Both the position numbers and the translations under genes were made by a program. Under the pieces are notes generated by a model. That model ran no database searches, was not told the DNA's origin, and saw only the letters and a program-made list of their open reading frames with translations. This document shows positions 1 to 7,640 of a stretch of DNA of 39,899 bases, one piece after another. Origin of the DNA: JAHJTW01 sp964545545 (GTDB lineage: Bacteria > Krumholzibacteriota > Krumholzibacteriia > LZORAL124-64-63); NCBI GenBank assembly GCA_964545545.1, contig CAZJGK010000025.1, positions 1-39,899 on the forward strand, written 5' to 3'. How positions within the stretch are numbered: the stretch's first letter is position 1; every line of letters begins with the position of its first letter.

Positions 1-231
1 TTCGACGACGCGCGGCTCGACACCCTGTTCCTTGCCCTGCCGGTGTCGTGGAAGGGGACGCTCGTGCAGTACGCCGGCCGGTTGCACCGGCAGAGCCACG
101 GGAAGAGTGAGGTGAGGATCTACGACTACGTCGATCGGCACGTGCCCATGCTGGCGCGGATGTTCGAGCGGCGGATGAAGGGTTATCGGGCGATGGGCTA
201 TGCCTCGGATGGGGAGCTTGGGATCCGATAG
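1..231 (+). CDS. DEAD/DEAH-type superfamily 2 helicase, C-terminal end (partial)
   Basis: The frame is open from base 1 to a TAG at 229-231, so only the last 76 residues are visible and the start lies outside the window. The stretch SWKGTLVQYAGRLHR matches helicase motif VI (QxxGRxxR) of superfamily 2 enzymes. It is followed by an IYDYVD segment and an LARMFERRMKGYRAMGY tail. From memory, that tail is typical of restriction-type or transposon-associated (TOTE-like) helicases of the DEAD/DEAH family. Family membership is well supported by the motif. The specific role (conflict system, restriction or transposon helper) is an inference, because the ATPase motifs are not in view. A broken serine recombinase follows immediately, which suggests a degraded mobile element. 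Confidence 0.75.
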   Translation, partial: FDDARLDTLFLALPVSWKGTLVQYAGRLHRQSHGKSEVRIYDYVDRHVPMLARMFERRMKGYRAMGYASDGELGIR

Positions 232-425
232 GTGCCGTCCGTAGGCGACCTGACCGGCAAGGCCAAGGTGTCGCCGTATCTGCTGTCTGGCCTGATCAGC
301 TGCGGTGCGTGTGGCGGGCCTCGCGGACGCCCGGCAGCCATTCGCACACGGAACCATGGAAGAACGCAAACGCGTCATCCGCGCCTTCGTCGAGAACCTC
401 ACAGTGGATGGAGTGGGAGGCTGCG
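232..425 (+). pseudogene. Serine recombinase C-terminal remnant, frameshifted and internally deleted
   Basis: Two neighbouring frames carry pieces that normally sit in one protein. In the frame of base 232, the residues KVSPYLLSGLISCGACGG (about 265-318) look like the start of the recombinase zinc beta-ribbon, with its first CxxC pair. In the frame of base 305, residues EERKRVIRAFVENLTVDG (about 360-413) look like the C-terminal helix found at the end of large serine recombinases. The middle of the zinc ribbon and the coiled coil between these pieces are missing, and so is the whole catalytic domain. I read this as a decayed large serine recombinase. The exact boundaries are uncertain. Confidence 0.55.
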
Positions 426-437
426 GCGAGCTCCGAA

Positions 438-478
438 CAAAAAGAATCCCCGATACGCTAGGTATCAGGGATTCTTTC
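438..478 (-). terminator. Rho-independent terminator of tRNA-fMet
   Basis: AAAGAATCCC (441-450) pairs with GGGATTCTTT (468-477), with GATAC/GTATC extending the stem inward around a GCTAG loop. On the minus strand the hairpin is followed by TTTTTGTT. It begins about five bases beyond the CCA end of the tRNA-fMet gene, as expected for a terminator. The recombinase remnant ends just on its other side. Confidence 0.85.
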
Positions 479-482
479 AAAG

Positions 483-559
<77 letters not shown>

Positions 560-595
560 ACCATGAATCGTATGCCCCCTGCGGCGGCAGGGGCG

Positions 596-624
596 AATAT
601 ATGGTGCGTCCTACCCGGTGTCAA
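596..624 (-). promoter_or_regulatory. Sigma-70-type promoter of tRNA-fMet
   Basis: On the minus strand, TTGACA (619-624) is followed by a 17-bp spacer and TATATT (596-601), which is almost the full housekeeping consensus. Between this and the tRNA lies a GC hairpin (GCCCCTGC paired with GCAGGGG, about 573-595), so the mature 5' end must be made by processing. Confidence 0.85.
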
Positions 625-625
625 G

Positions 626-660
626 AAGCCCGCCGGTAAGTTCACCGGTTTGGGCTTTTT
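626..660. terminator. Hairpin terminator overlapping the ftsB stop codon
   Basis: AAGCCC (626-631) pairs with GGGCTT (652-657), and an inner CCGGT/ACCGG stem lies within. The T-run (TTTTT) is on the plus-strand side; on the minus strand the tail is only CTT. It overlaps the last codons of the ftsB-like gene and the -35 of the tRNA-fMet promoter. It probably ends the eno-ftsB transcript, but the weak minus-strand tail leaves doubt. Confidence 0.5.
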
Positions 661-1034
661 GAGCCGGGATTATGGGCGCTGTCGGTGCCTTCAACCGGGG
701 GCAGGACCATGAGCACTTCCTCGTTCGGGCGCTTCATGTTGAATTTTTCCCGAGCGATTTTTTCCAGGGTGGCCTGATCATTGGTCACCGCGTCAATGCG
801 GCCTGCCAGACTCTTGTTGTCGATCTCCAGGCGTGTGGTTTCGGCCTCCAGGGTCCGGACATTGTGGCGGAGCTTCAACCAGGAAACAAAGCCGTTTTCC
901 CCCAGCTGGGAAATGATCACCAGAGCCAGCAGGACCAACCCGACCAGCAACAGCAGGGAGGATCGGGAATTATGCTTGTCCCGGGGCCGGCCCATGCCGC
1001 GGGCCATGGACCCTGTGGAAGAAGAAGGTGTCAT
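642..1034 (-). CDS. ftsB: FtsB/DivIC-like septum formation initiator
   Basis: A 130-residue bitopic membrane protein. After a basic N-terminus, residues about 27-45 form one membrane segment (SSLLLLVGLVLLALVIISQ). A coiled coil follows (LRHNVRTLEAETTRLEIDNKSL), then the LEKIAREKFNMKRPNEEVLMV segment typical of the FtsB/DivIC family. These small proteins bridge the divisome between FtsL and FtsQ or DivIB. The ATG at 1034 was chosen because it begins a compact protein; a later ATG at 1007 is possible, and neither has a strong ribosome binding site. The gene lies 56 bases downstream of eno on the same strand, an eno-ftsB order common in bacteria, and is probably cotranscribed. Confidence 0.85.
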   Translation of the reverse strand: MTPSSSTGSMARGMGRPRDKHNSRSSLLLLVGLVLLALVIISQLGENGFVSWLKLRHNVRTLEAETTRLEIDNKSLAGRIDAVTNDQATLEKIAREKFNMKRPNEEVLMVLPPVEGTDSAHNPGSKSPNR

Positions 1035-1090
1035 GCTCCATCGCCTTCGGTAGGGAGGGCGGCGTCCCTGCCGCCCTCCTGGGAACAAAC

Positions 1091-2374
1091 TTACCTCAGG
1101 TTGTAGAAGGCATCAAGACCTGGATAAACGGCCAGATCGTCGAGTTCTTCCTCGATGCGCATCAGTTGGTTGTACTTTGAGATGCGCTCGCTGCGGCACA
1201 GGGATCCGGTCTTGATCTGGCCCACGTTGGTGGCGACGGCCAGGTCGGCGATGGCGTTGTCGCAGGTCTCGCCGCTGCGGTGGCTGATCACGTTGGTAAA
1301 ACGTGCCCGCTTGGCCATTTCGATGGTCTCCAGGGTTTCACTCAACGATCCGATCTGGTTCAGTTTGATCAGGATGCTGTTGGCGCAACCCTCGGATATG
1401 CCGCGGGACAGGCGCTCGGGGTTGGTCACAAAAATATCGTCACCCACGATCTGGACCCGATCGCCCAAGGCCTCGTACATTTTGCCCCAGCCTTCCCAAT
1501 CGTCCTCGGCCAGGCCGTCCTCGATGGACATGATGGGGAAATCGCCCACCAGACCCTTGTAGAATTCGATGACGCGCTCGGCGCTCCAGGGACCGTCGCC
1601 CTCTGCGTCAAGGTGGTAGGCGCCGTCGCGGTAGAACTCGCTGGCGGCCGCATCAAAGGCCAGCATGATGTCTTCGCCCGGTCTGTAGCCCGCTTTTTCG
1701 ATGGCCCGCATGATATTCTCGAAGGCTTCGCGGTTGCTGCCGAGGTTGGGGGCGAAGCCGCCTTCGTCGCCGACGCTGGTGGCCAGACCTTGCTCGCTCA
1801 GAATTGATTTGAGAGCGTGGAAAGTTTCTGCTCCGTAGCGCAGGGCTTCCCGGAAGGTGGGGGCGCCCACGGGCATGATGAGGAATTCCTGGATGTCGAC
1901 GTTGTTGTCGGCATGGGATCCGCCGTTGAGCACATTCATGTGCGGTACGGGCAGGGTGCGTGCGTTCGTTCCGCCCAGGTACTGGTAAAGGGGCAGGCCG
2001 ACACTGGCGGCGGCGGCCTTGGCCACGGCCATGGAAACGCCGAGGATGGCGTTGGCGCCCAACTTGGACTTGTTTTTGGTGCCGTCGATATCACGCATGA
2101 TCCTGTCGATCAGCAACTGGTCGGTGGCGTCCAGGCCGGTCAAACTCTCTTCGAGTTCCCTGACGTTGGCCACGGCATTCAGGACTCCCTTGCCGCCGTA
2201 CCGATCCTTGTCGCCATCGCGCAACTCGATGGCTTCGTGCTGGCCGGTGGAGGCTCCGCTGGGAACTCCGGCGCGGCCGACGTTGCCGTCCTCGAGAAAC
2301 ACATCCACCTCCACGGTGGGATTGCCGCGCGAATCCAGAATTTCGCGGGCCTGAATCATTTCTATGAAGCTCAT
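1091..2374 (-). CDS. eno: Enolase
   Basis: Converts 2-phosphoglycerate to phosphoenolpyruvate in glycolysis, in the cytoplasm. The product is 427 residues, the normal length. It opens with the family N-terminus (AREILDSRGNPTVEVDV) and contains GASTG, the metal-binding aspartate and glutamate regions (LAFDAAASEF, SIEDGLAEDDWEGW), the signature ILIKLNQIGSLSET with the catalytic lysine, and SHRSGET near the end. The ATG at 2374 is preceded by GGAGG with a 6-base gap and matches the family start; an upstream in-frame ATG at 2461 has no such support. The promoter lies about 60 bases upstream and is divergent from the sigma-factor promoter. Confidence 0.97.
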   Translation of the reverse strand: MSFIEMIQAREILDSRGNPTVEVDVFLEDGNVGRAGVPSGASTGQHEAIELRDGDKDRYGGKGVLNAVANVRELEESLTGLDATDQLLIDRIMRDIDGTKNKSKLGANAILGVSMAVAKAAAASVGLPLYQYLGGTNARTLPVPHMNVLNGGSHADNNVDIQEFLIMPVGAPTFREALRYGAETFHALKSILSEQGLATSVGDEGGFAPNLGSNREAFENIMRAIEKAGYRPGEDIMLAFDAAASEFYRDGAYHLDAEGDGPWSAERVIEFYKGLVGDFPIMSIEDGLAEDDWEGWGKMYEALGDRVQIVGDDIFVTNPERLSRGISEGCANSILIKLNQIGSLSETLETIEMAKRARFTNVISHRSGETCDNAIADLAVATNVGQIKTGSLCRSERISKYNQLMRIEEELDDLAVYPGLDAFYNLR

Positions 2375-2432
2375 TACCTGCCTCCATGCCGAAAAGTATG
2401 CCCCACCGGGGCGATGGCTGCCATGTTGCCGG

Positions 2433-2461
2433 AGAATAGTCCCGGAATTTGGGAGTGTCAA
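2433..2461 (-). promoter_or_regulatory. Sigma-70-type promoter of eno
   Basis: On the minus strand TTGACA (2456-2461) is separated by 17 bp from TATTCT (2433-2438). It is about 60 bases upstream of the eno start codon. Confidence 0.75.
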
Positions 2462-2480
2462 CTGCGGTCGTGCAATGGGG

Positions 2481-2510
2481 TTGACGCGAGGGCGGCGGCG
2501 GCCCTATTTT
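2481..2510 (+). promoter_or_regulatory. Sigma-70-type promoter of the ECF sigma gene
   Basis: TTGACG (2481-2486), an 18-bp GC-rich spacer, and TATTTT (2505-2510). The predicted transcript starts about 20 bases before the ATG at 2540. It is back to back with the eno promoter, about 20 bp apart, so the two could compete. Confidence 0.55.
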
Positions 2511-2539
2511 CGCTGGCTGGAAACCCATGTGGAGGCTGC

Positions 2540-3121
2540 ATGTTCGATCGCCACCAGGATCTGAAAACCATCAAGCGCTGCAAGCGGGGCGAGGAGGCCG
2601 CGTTTGCGGAGATCCTCGCGTGTTACCGCGTCCCCATCTACAACCTGTGCTACCGCATGACCCGCAACAGCGAGGATGCCCGGGATCTTGCGCAGGAAGT
2701 GTTCATCAAGGTCTTCGCCCTGCTCGACCGTTTCGACGAGAACTATGCCTTCAGCAGCTGGCTCTTTCGTATCGCCACCAACCACTGCATCGACCACTTG
2801 CGGCGCAATCGCATGCGCTTCCTGTCACTGGACGGGGTCCCGGGCAAGGACGGCGAGGAGTTTGAGCTGCAGTTGCCCCACAAGGGGCCGGCTCCGGACG
2901 CGGTCCTGGAACGCAAGCAGGCCATGTTGTTCCTGGAAGAGGTCATGGGGGACCTTCCGCCGCACTACAAGGCGGTGACGCTGTTGCGGCACGACCAGCA
3001 ACTGAGCTACGATGAGATCGCCGAGGTCCTGGATCTGCCGCTGGGTACGGTAAAGGCGCGTATCCATCGTGCGCGGAATTTGATCCAGCAATTGCTCAAG
3101 GCCCGATCCTATGACATCTGA
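2540..3121 (+). CDS. ECF (sigma-24 type) RNA polymerase sigma factor
   Basis: A 193-residue group 4 sigma factor. Region 2 spans about residues 18-92, including DARDLAQEVFIKVFALLDRF and the SSWLFRIATNHCIDHLRR segment that contacts the -10 element. Region 4 spans about 130-187 with the helix-turn-helix LSYDEIAEVLDLPLGTVKARIHRAR. There is no region 1.1 or 3, as expected for ECF factors. The ATG at 2540 follows GGAGG with a 4-base gap; the open frame extends far upstream only because it is antisense to eno. The next gene encodes a zinc anti-sigma factor, so this is a signal-responsive pair. The inducing signal cannot be told from sequence, but the third gene suggests envelope stress or architecture. 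Confidence 0.95.
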   Translation: MFDRHQDLKTIKRCKRGEEAAFAEILACYRVPIYNLCYRMTRNSEDARDLAQEVFIKVFALLDRFDENYAFSSWLFRIATNHCIDHLRRNRMRFLSLDGVPGKDGEEFELQLPHKGPAPDAVLERKQAMLFLEEVMGDLPPHYKAVTLLRHDQQLSYDEIAEVLDLPLGTVKARIHRARNLIQQLLKARSYDI

Positions 3122-3147
3122 CCAGATTGAAATTTCGGGTTTTTTCC

Positions 3148-3173
3148 TGCAACCTTGTGGTAAACGAGCCGTA
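3148..3173 (+). promoter_or_regulatory. ECF-type promoter candidate before the anti-sigma gene
   Basis: TGCAAC (3148-3153), a 16-bp spacer and CGTA (3170-3173). This is one mismatch from the TGAAAC-N16-CGTA pattern known for some ECF factors such as Bacillus SigW. It sits in the 204-bp gap between the sigma and anti-sigma genes, consistent with autoregulation of the anti-sigma and bactofilin-like genes. Assignment to the adjacent sigma factor is an inference. Confidence 0.4.
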
Positions 3174-3238
3174 TGGCCCTTGCAGGCAGGTGATCATGTC
3201 AATGTCGGGGGATACGACACCTGCCGGATCAAGGGCTT

Positions 3239-3265
3239 GCGGTGGGCCGTTTGCCGGTCCACCGC
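3239..3265 (+). other. GC-rich hairpin in the leader of the anti-sigma gene
   Basis: GCGGTGG (3239-3245) pairs with CCACCGC (3259-3265), and CCG/CGG continue the stem inward around TTTG. There is no T-run after it, so it is not an obvious terminator. It lies between the ECF-type promoter candidate and the start codon at 3326 and could affect message stability or read-through. Confidence 0.4.
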
Positions 3266-3325
3266 AGCCCGCGTAGCGATAGTACCGCCGGCCGGGAATC
3301 CGGTCGCGTCAAAGGAGCCGATGTC

Positions 3326-3838
3326 ATGAACGCCCGCAAGGCTGACCAACCAGCGATCAGTTGCGACGAATGTCGCGCCGGGCTGCAGGAATACCTGGAT
3401 GGGACCATGATCAAGACCGAGTCCCTGCGGATCTTCCTGCATCTGCGCGCGTGCTCCGCCTGCGAGACCGAATATGCGCAATGGCAGGCCACTTTCCAGT
3501 TGCTGGATACCCTGCCCGCGCTCAGCCCACCGGATGATTTCGACCGCAGGATCCTGGAATCCGTTCCCTACGCCTCCTACCGCGCCATGGCTGATCTGCG
3601 CCGGCCGCGGGTGCCCGTGTTCCTGGAGGAGAACACGCTGCCCGCCGCGGTGCGCTCCCTGCGAACGCGCCTCGCCGGCCTTGTGATTGCGGGTTCATCT
3701 GCGGTGGCCATGGTCTTTTTCGCTGCGCCCCATGCCCTGGGTTACGCCGCTCTGGCCGGTTTGCTGCCTGAAGCCACCGTGCGCCTGCAGAGCCTGGGCC
3801 GCGTGACGATCATGGCGCTGCGCCGGAGCGGGGGATAA
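3326..3838 (+). CDS. Membrane-anchored zinc anti-sigma factor
   Basis: A 170-residue protein with a ZAS-type zinc site near the N-terminus: H39, C43 and C46 in HLRACSAC (HxxxCxxC), after CDEC at residues 13-16. Such domains clamp the cognate ECF sigma factor. After a linker, a hydrophobic stretch at about residues 117-147 is the single membrane region, leaving a short C-terminal tail outside. The ATG at 3326 follows AAAGGAG with a suitable gap. It lies downstream of the ECF sigma gene and 4 bases before the bactofilin-like gene. Release of the sigma factor by proteolysis or a redox change is the usual mechanism; which applies here is unknown. Confidence 0.88.
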   Translation: MNARKADQPAISCDECRAGLQEYLDGTMIKTESLRIFLHLRACSACETEYAQWQATFQLLDTLPALSPPDDFDRRILESVPYASYRAMADLRRPRVPVFLEENTLPAAVRSLRTRLAGLVIAGSSAVAMVFFAAPHALGYAALAGLLPEATVRLQSLGRVTIMALRRSGG

Positions 3839-3842
3839 GCCC

Positions 3843-5189
3843 ATGAACAGGCCGCGCGGACACCTGGTGATCATTGCGGCGGCCGTCGTCTTGGTCCTCT
3901 GGGCTTTGCGGGTGCCCTTTTCCGCCTCGGCCCGTTCCGCGGAACCTCCCGCCGGGACGGAGACGTCCGTCAGAGCCGAGCGGGATTCCCTCCTGATGGA
4001 AATCCGTTCCTATGCGAATTTGATGAGTTCAATGCGCGATTCTCTCGCTCTCGATGAGTTTGGCATCCAGCTCGACGAGGCGCAGAAGGAACGGATTCGC
4101 GAATCCATTGGACAGGTCAGCAAGGTTGTTCAGAACATTTCGCAGGAGCTGGGCCGTCTGGATCTTCAGATCAAGAACAACCGGATCAGCCTGCTCAACG
4201 AATCGGGTGAGGGGATCGTCATCAACATCCCCGAGAACCTGGACTCCCACCTCAGCGAGGGTCTGAACACCATTTCCAAGCTGATTCTTTCCGAGCTCCC
4301 TGATTCCTTGCATGTGGACAAAAACTGGACCTGGAGCGGATTGACCCACGCCCCGCCGAAGCCGCGCAAGGTCATTGCCGGCAACGTGGTCAAGGTCGGG
4401 AGTGATGTCCTGGTCTCTGCTGATGAGGATGTGCGCGGCGACGTGGTGGTCGTGCTGGGCAACGCCGAGATCGCCGGGCATGTCCAGGGTGATGTGGTCG
4501 TCGTGCTGGGTGATCTTCAGGTCGGCGAGCATGCCGAAATCGAAGGTCACACCGTTGCGGTTGGCGGCAGTCTGGACCAGGATCCCGATGCGAAGATTGG
4601 GGAAGTGACCGTCGTTGATCCCCTGCCCGGCAGCGGTTTGGAGATGGGCAACCTGATCGGCAGCGGTTGGCTTTCGTTCTTTTTTTCCCAGGGCTTGTTC
4701 CTGATGGTGTTGATTCTGGCTGGGTTGGCCTCGGTTATGACGCCCCGGGCGCGGTTCGAAGCCATCACCGGCTCCCTGCGGAGCGGACCCTTGCCTGCTA
4801 TGGGTATTGGCGTGCTGGCCGCCCTGGTCGGTAACTTGATCCTGGTGTTTCTGGGTCTGATCCTGGTTTTGACCGTCATCGGCCTGCCTTTGGCTTTGCT
4901 GTTGGGACTGGCGTCCGGCCTGGTTTCCATTCTCGCGGTGGCCGTGGTCGGCGCCGTGGTCGGCCAGAGCTTCTGTCGCCTTCTTGGACGGGCGTGTGCG
5001 CCGTCTTTGCTCTCGGTACTCGTTGGTATGTGCGTGCTGCATTTGGCGTCGTTTCTGGGTTCGCTCCTGGCCGCCACCCTCGGCTCTCCGGTTCCGCTGC
5101 TGATCCTAGGCTCCCTGGGCGCCCTGGTGAAAATTCTGGCCTACTGCCTCGGTTTGGGAGCTTTGTTACGTTCCCGGCTTGGCTCTTGA
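3843..5189 (+). CDS. Bactofilin-like polymer-forming membrane protein
   Basis: 448 residues. An N-terminal hydrophobic segment (about 8-24) is followed by a charged, probably coiled region (about 45-115). A short beta-helix-like repeat block follows at about residues 178-258, with recurring GDVVVVLGNAEIAGHV and GDVVVVLGDLQVGEHA units that resemble bactofilins and other polymer-forming cytoskeletal proteins. The C-terminal third (about 275-445) has four or more membrane segments. The start is 4 bases after the anti-sigma stop, so translation is likely coupled. The repeats and membrane topology are visible; the function is inferred. It may be the main output, or a sensor partner, of the ECF circuit. 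No enzymatic motif is seen. Confidence 0.7.
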   Translation: MNRPRGHLVIIAAAVVLVLWALRVPFSASARSAEPPAGTETSVRAERDSLLMEIRSYANLMSSMRDSLALDEFGIQLDEAQKERIRESIGQVSKVVQNISQELGRLDLQIKNNRISLLNESGEGIVINIPENLDSHLSEGLNTISKLILSELPDSLHVDKNWTWSGLTHAPPKPRKVIAGNVVKVGSDVLVSADEDVRGDVVVVLGNAEIAGHVQGDVVVVLGDLQVGEHAEIEGHTVAVGGSLDQDPDAKIGEVTVVDPLPGSGLEMGNLIGSGWLSFFFSQGLFLMVLILAGLASVMTPRARFEAITGSLRSGPLPAMGIGVLAALVGNLILVFLGLILVLTVIGLPLALLLGLASGLVSILAVAVVGAVVGQSFCRLLGRACAPSLLSVLVGMCVLHLASFLGSLLAATLGSPVPLLILGSLGALVKILAYCLGLGALLRSRLGS

Positions 5190-5237
5190 CCTCCGCATTC
5201 GGGGAAATTTTCCCATAAAATCGGGTCATATCACCCA

Positions 5238-5275
5238 GGGGGCTTCTTCCCCAAAGGGTTGGGGAGTATTCCCCC
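5238..5275. other. G/C-run inverted repeat downstream of the bactofilin-like gene
   Basis: GGGGG (5238-5242) can pair with CCCCC (5271-5275) and CCCC (5249-5252) with GGGG (5261-5264) around an AAAGGGTT loop. No T-run follows. The rest of the 276-bp gap holds an AT-rich block at about 5310-5350 and a promoter. The hairpin may stabilise the 3' end of the upstream message. Confidence 0.35.
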
Positions 5276-5387
5276 AGAACCACATTGCTGATTCCCTCAT
5301 GGATCTCCGTCATAAACAATTAAATATCAATTAGTTAAAATCAAATATTCCCTCCCCGGAAAAATGTCGGGCCGACCCACTGGGGAG

Positions 5388-5416
5388 ATGACAACAGGCA
5401 TGATATGTGCGATAAT
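5388..5416 (+). promoter_or_regulatory. Sigma-70-type promoter of the metallopeptidase-like gene
   Basis: ATGACA (5388-5393), a 17-bp spacer and GATAAT (5411-5416). An unusually AT-rich tract (5310-5350) lies just upstream and could act as an UP element. The start codon is 50 bases downstream of the -10. Confidence 0.6.
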
Positions 5417-5465
5417 ATGAGTAAATATCATTCACCTCCCGCCAAAGGGTTCAGGAAGGCGCATC

Positions 5466-6500
5466 ATGACCAGTAAGGGAACGCAGGGGTCGATCAAGTC
5501 GCAAAATTTCCCATGGCTTCTGGCTTTGCTGGCTATGATGGTGCTCGGCGCGGGGGACCCCGAGCCCGTGCAGGCCACCGAGACGGTGACCTTCTCCAAC
5601 GGGATATCCGTGGTGATGCATACGGCCGCGGAAATCACGTCTGAGCTGCGGACGACCGACAAGGGTTTGCTGGTGCTGAATGATCCCGCCCTGGGTTCGG
5701 TTGAATTGCTCGACGATGCGGACAGCCATGTGCCGTTCACCGTCCAACTGGCGCTGCATGCCCTGGAGGGCATGCAGGGTTTTTCAACCCGCGTCTCGGT
5801 CGATATGTTCGTCCTGCCGAACACTCCGGCAGCGACCGGCAGCAGCTTCGCCCGCCGTGGCGCCATTGTTCTGGCGCCCGGGACGGGCCCCGTTGATCCG
5901 GTGACCCAGGCCACGATCACGACCCATGAGATGGGCCATGTGCTGACCTGGGCGTTCATGGATAACCAGCCGGCTCGGTGGGATGACTACCTGAAGCTGC
6001 GGGGACTGGATCCAGCCACCAACGGATCGACGGTGCGCCATGCAGACCGTGCCCGGGAGATCCTGGCCGAGGATATCCGTTTCCTGTTCGGGGGGTCCTT
6101 GGCCACCTCCGGCCGAACCATTGAAAATCACGACCTGGCGACGCCTGATCACATCGCTGGGCTCCAGGAAATGCTGGCCGGGTTTTTCCAGGCGGGGAAC
6201 AATGGTGCGGCGGCGCTGCACAGCTCCGCATTTCCCAATCCCTGCAACCCGCTGACGACCATCGAAATGTCCCTGCCGGCCGGATTCAATGCCTCCGGCT
6301 CCCAGGCTGAATTGCGCATCTACGATGTCAGGGGCGCTGTGGTGCGCTCTGTCACCGGTGGTTACCTTGCCAACTCCCGGGTGTCCCTGCAGTGGGACGG
6401 CAGCACGGACAACGGTTCGGTGGCCGCCAGCGGACGCTACCTTTACGTGATACGCCTGGGCGAACTGGTTTCCCGCGGCGCGGTGACCATGGTGCGCTGA
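5466..6500 (+). CDS. Secreted HEMGH metallopeptidase-like protein with FlgD-like C-terminal domain
   Basis: 344 residues with an N-terminal signal segment (hydrophobic WLLALLAMMVLGAG, residues 17-30). H154-E155-M-G-H158 is a zinc-protease HExxH motif in a helix (TTHEMGHVLTWAF). A downstream helix REILAEDIRFLFGG (about 197-210) offers E202 as a possible third zinc ligand, which would make it a gluzincin. From about residue 256, NPCNPLTTIEMSLP and then RIYDVRGAVVRSV...VSLQWDGSTDNGSVAASGRYLYVI form the FlgD-like immunoglobulin domain used as a sorting or anchoring module in this type of bacterium. The start at 5466 is backed by AGGAAGG. Substrate is unknown, and the family assignment is by motif only. 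Confidence 0.72.
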   Translation: MTSKGTQGSIKSQNFPWLLALLAMMVLGAGDPEPVQATETVTFSNGISVVMHTAAEITSELRTTDKGLLVLNDPALGSVELLDDADSHVPFTVQLALHALEGMQGFSTRVSVDMFVLPNTPAATGSSFARRGAIVLAPGTGPVDPVTQATITTHEMGHVLTWAFMDNQPARWDDYLKLRGLDPATNGSTVRHADRAREILAEDIRFLFGGSLATSGRTIENHDLATPDHIAGLQEMLAGFFQAGNNGAAALHSSAFPNPCNPLTTIEMSLPAGFNASGSQAELRIYDVRGAVVRSVTGGYLANSRVSLQWDGSTDNGSVAASGRYLYVIRLGELVSRGAVTMVR

Positions 6501-6640
6501 TTTTTCCCTTTCAGGATTTCCCCCAGAATGTCGATCTCCTTTGAGGCGGGGCTGTCTCGGGGTGGCACCCTTCTGGCTCCCGCCGCCAGCATGGGCCGTC
6601 GATTCCCAACCCGCCTGTTCAATGAGTTGAAGGGACGATC

Positions 6641-7546
6641 ATGAAGAATATCCTGAAGGTGGTATTTGGCCTGGCGCTGCTGGGAATTCTGGGGGCATGC
6701 CATGGCTGGGAAGATCCCGGACAGGTCAGTCCTCAAGCTCCGGAAAAACGGACGGTCGTCACTTCCGGCCCCGCATACGAGGCGAATCCGGTGGTATCTC
6801 CCGACGGTCAATGGGTGTATTTTGAATCCGACGCCGACGGGGACATGGACCTGTACCGCATCCCTTTGATCGGGGGCGAGGCCCAGCAACTGACGCGGAA
6901 CACCGTTTTCGATTCTGCCCCGTCGCCATCTCCGGATGGCACCCGGATTGTTTTCGAATCCGAACTTTCGGGGCCCCGTCATCTCTACATTCTGGATCTG
7001 TCCAACCTTGATTTTGCACCGGTCGAGGTGACCTTCGGCGACCGGGAAGATGGTAGCCCGGCCTGGTCTCCCGATGGTAGGCACATCGTTTTCGAAAGCA
7101 ATCGGGACAAGGCCGGCGGCACGGATCTTTATCTGGTCGGACCCCAAGGTGAAAACCTGAGCCGGTTGACCGCAACATCCAACGGCGTGTACTGCCGCAC
7201 GGCGGATTGGTCGCCTGATGGATCCCGGCTGGTGTACGAATCAAACGCGACGGGTTATAGCGCCCTGTTCACCCTGACCGTTGCAGGTGGCAAGAGCGTT
7301 CAACTCACTCCTGATACCGGTTATGAGGGACACCCCGCCTGGTCGCCCCTGGGCGACTTCATTGCTTTCGAGTCGACGCGTGATGGGATTTCCCAGGTCT
7401 ATCTGGTGGCCCCCGGAGGGGGCCCCTGGACTCAGGTGACCGTTCTGGGTGGCTATTGGCCGCAGTGGACTCCCGAGGCCCAGGTCATCGTTTACGGTAT
7501 TTTCAACGGCGCGGACGCCAATTTGGTGTCTGTTCCGGTGCCCTGA
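6641..7546 (+). CDS. TolB-like beta-propeller lipoprotein (PD40 repeats)
   Basis: 301 residues. The N-terminus MKNILKVVFGLALLGILGAC is a lipoprotein signal with the lipid-modified cysteine at position 20. The rest is a run of PD40/TolB-type blades, seen as repeated SPDGxxxxFES units: VSPDGQWVYFES, PSPDGTRIVFES, WSPDGRHIVFES, WSPDGSRLVYES and WSPLGDFIAFES. Six repeats would make a six-bladed propeller. Such proteins bind other envelope proteins; TolB itself works with Pal and TolA, but that role cannot be assigned here. The start has AAGGGA upstream. The 140-bp gap before it shows no clear promoter, so read-through from the metallopeptidase-like gene is possible. Confidence 0.8.
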   Translation: MKNILKVVFGLALLGILGACHGWEDPGQVSPQAPEKRTVVTSGPAYEANPVVSPDGQWVYFESDADGDMDLYRIPLIGGEAQQLTRNTVFDSAPSPSPDGTRIVFESELSGPRHLYILDLSNLDFAPVEVTFGDREDGSPAWSPDGRHIVFESNRDKAGGTDLYLVGPQGENLSRLTATSNGVYCRTADWSPDGSRLVYESNATGYSALFTLTVAGGKSVQLTPDTGYEGHPAWSPLGDFIAFESTRDGISQVYLVAPGGGPWTQVTVLGGYWPQWTPEAQVIVYGIFNGADANLVSVPVP

Positions 7547-7640
7547 TTATCTGGTTGTGTCGCGGCCACGTGTGGCTGACTTTGGCCAGAACCGCGGCGG
7601 GTCCGCAAGAAGGCGAGGACTGAATCAGTTGGAAGAAGGT

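Noticed and set aside
1817..2539. Long in-frame open extension upstream of the ECF sigma gene
   Set aside because: It is antisense to enolase, and the sigma protein has a clear start with GGAGG at 2540.
3111..3329. 72-codon frame between the sigma and anti-sigma genes
   Set aside because: It overlaps the sigma gene, has no ribosome binding site and no recognisable protein; the gap is better explained by promoter and leader.
4029..5042. 337-codon minus-strand frame opposite the bactofilin-like gene
   Set aside because: Composition is rich in Q, H and D with no domain, as expected from the complement of a GC-rich coding strand; the plus-strand gene has repeats and membrane segments.
5238..5275. 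Rho-independent terminator after the bactofilin-like gene
   Set aside because: The inverted repeat is strong but no T-run follows on either strand, so it was listed only as a hairpin.
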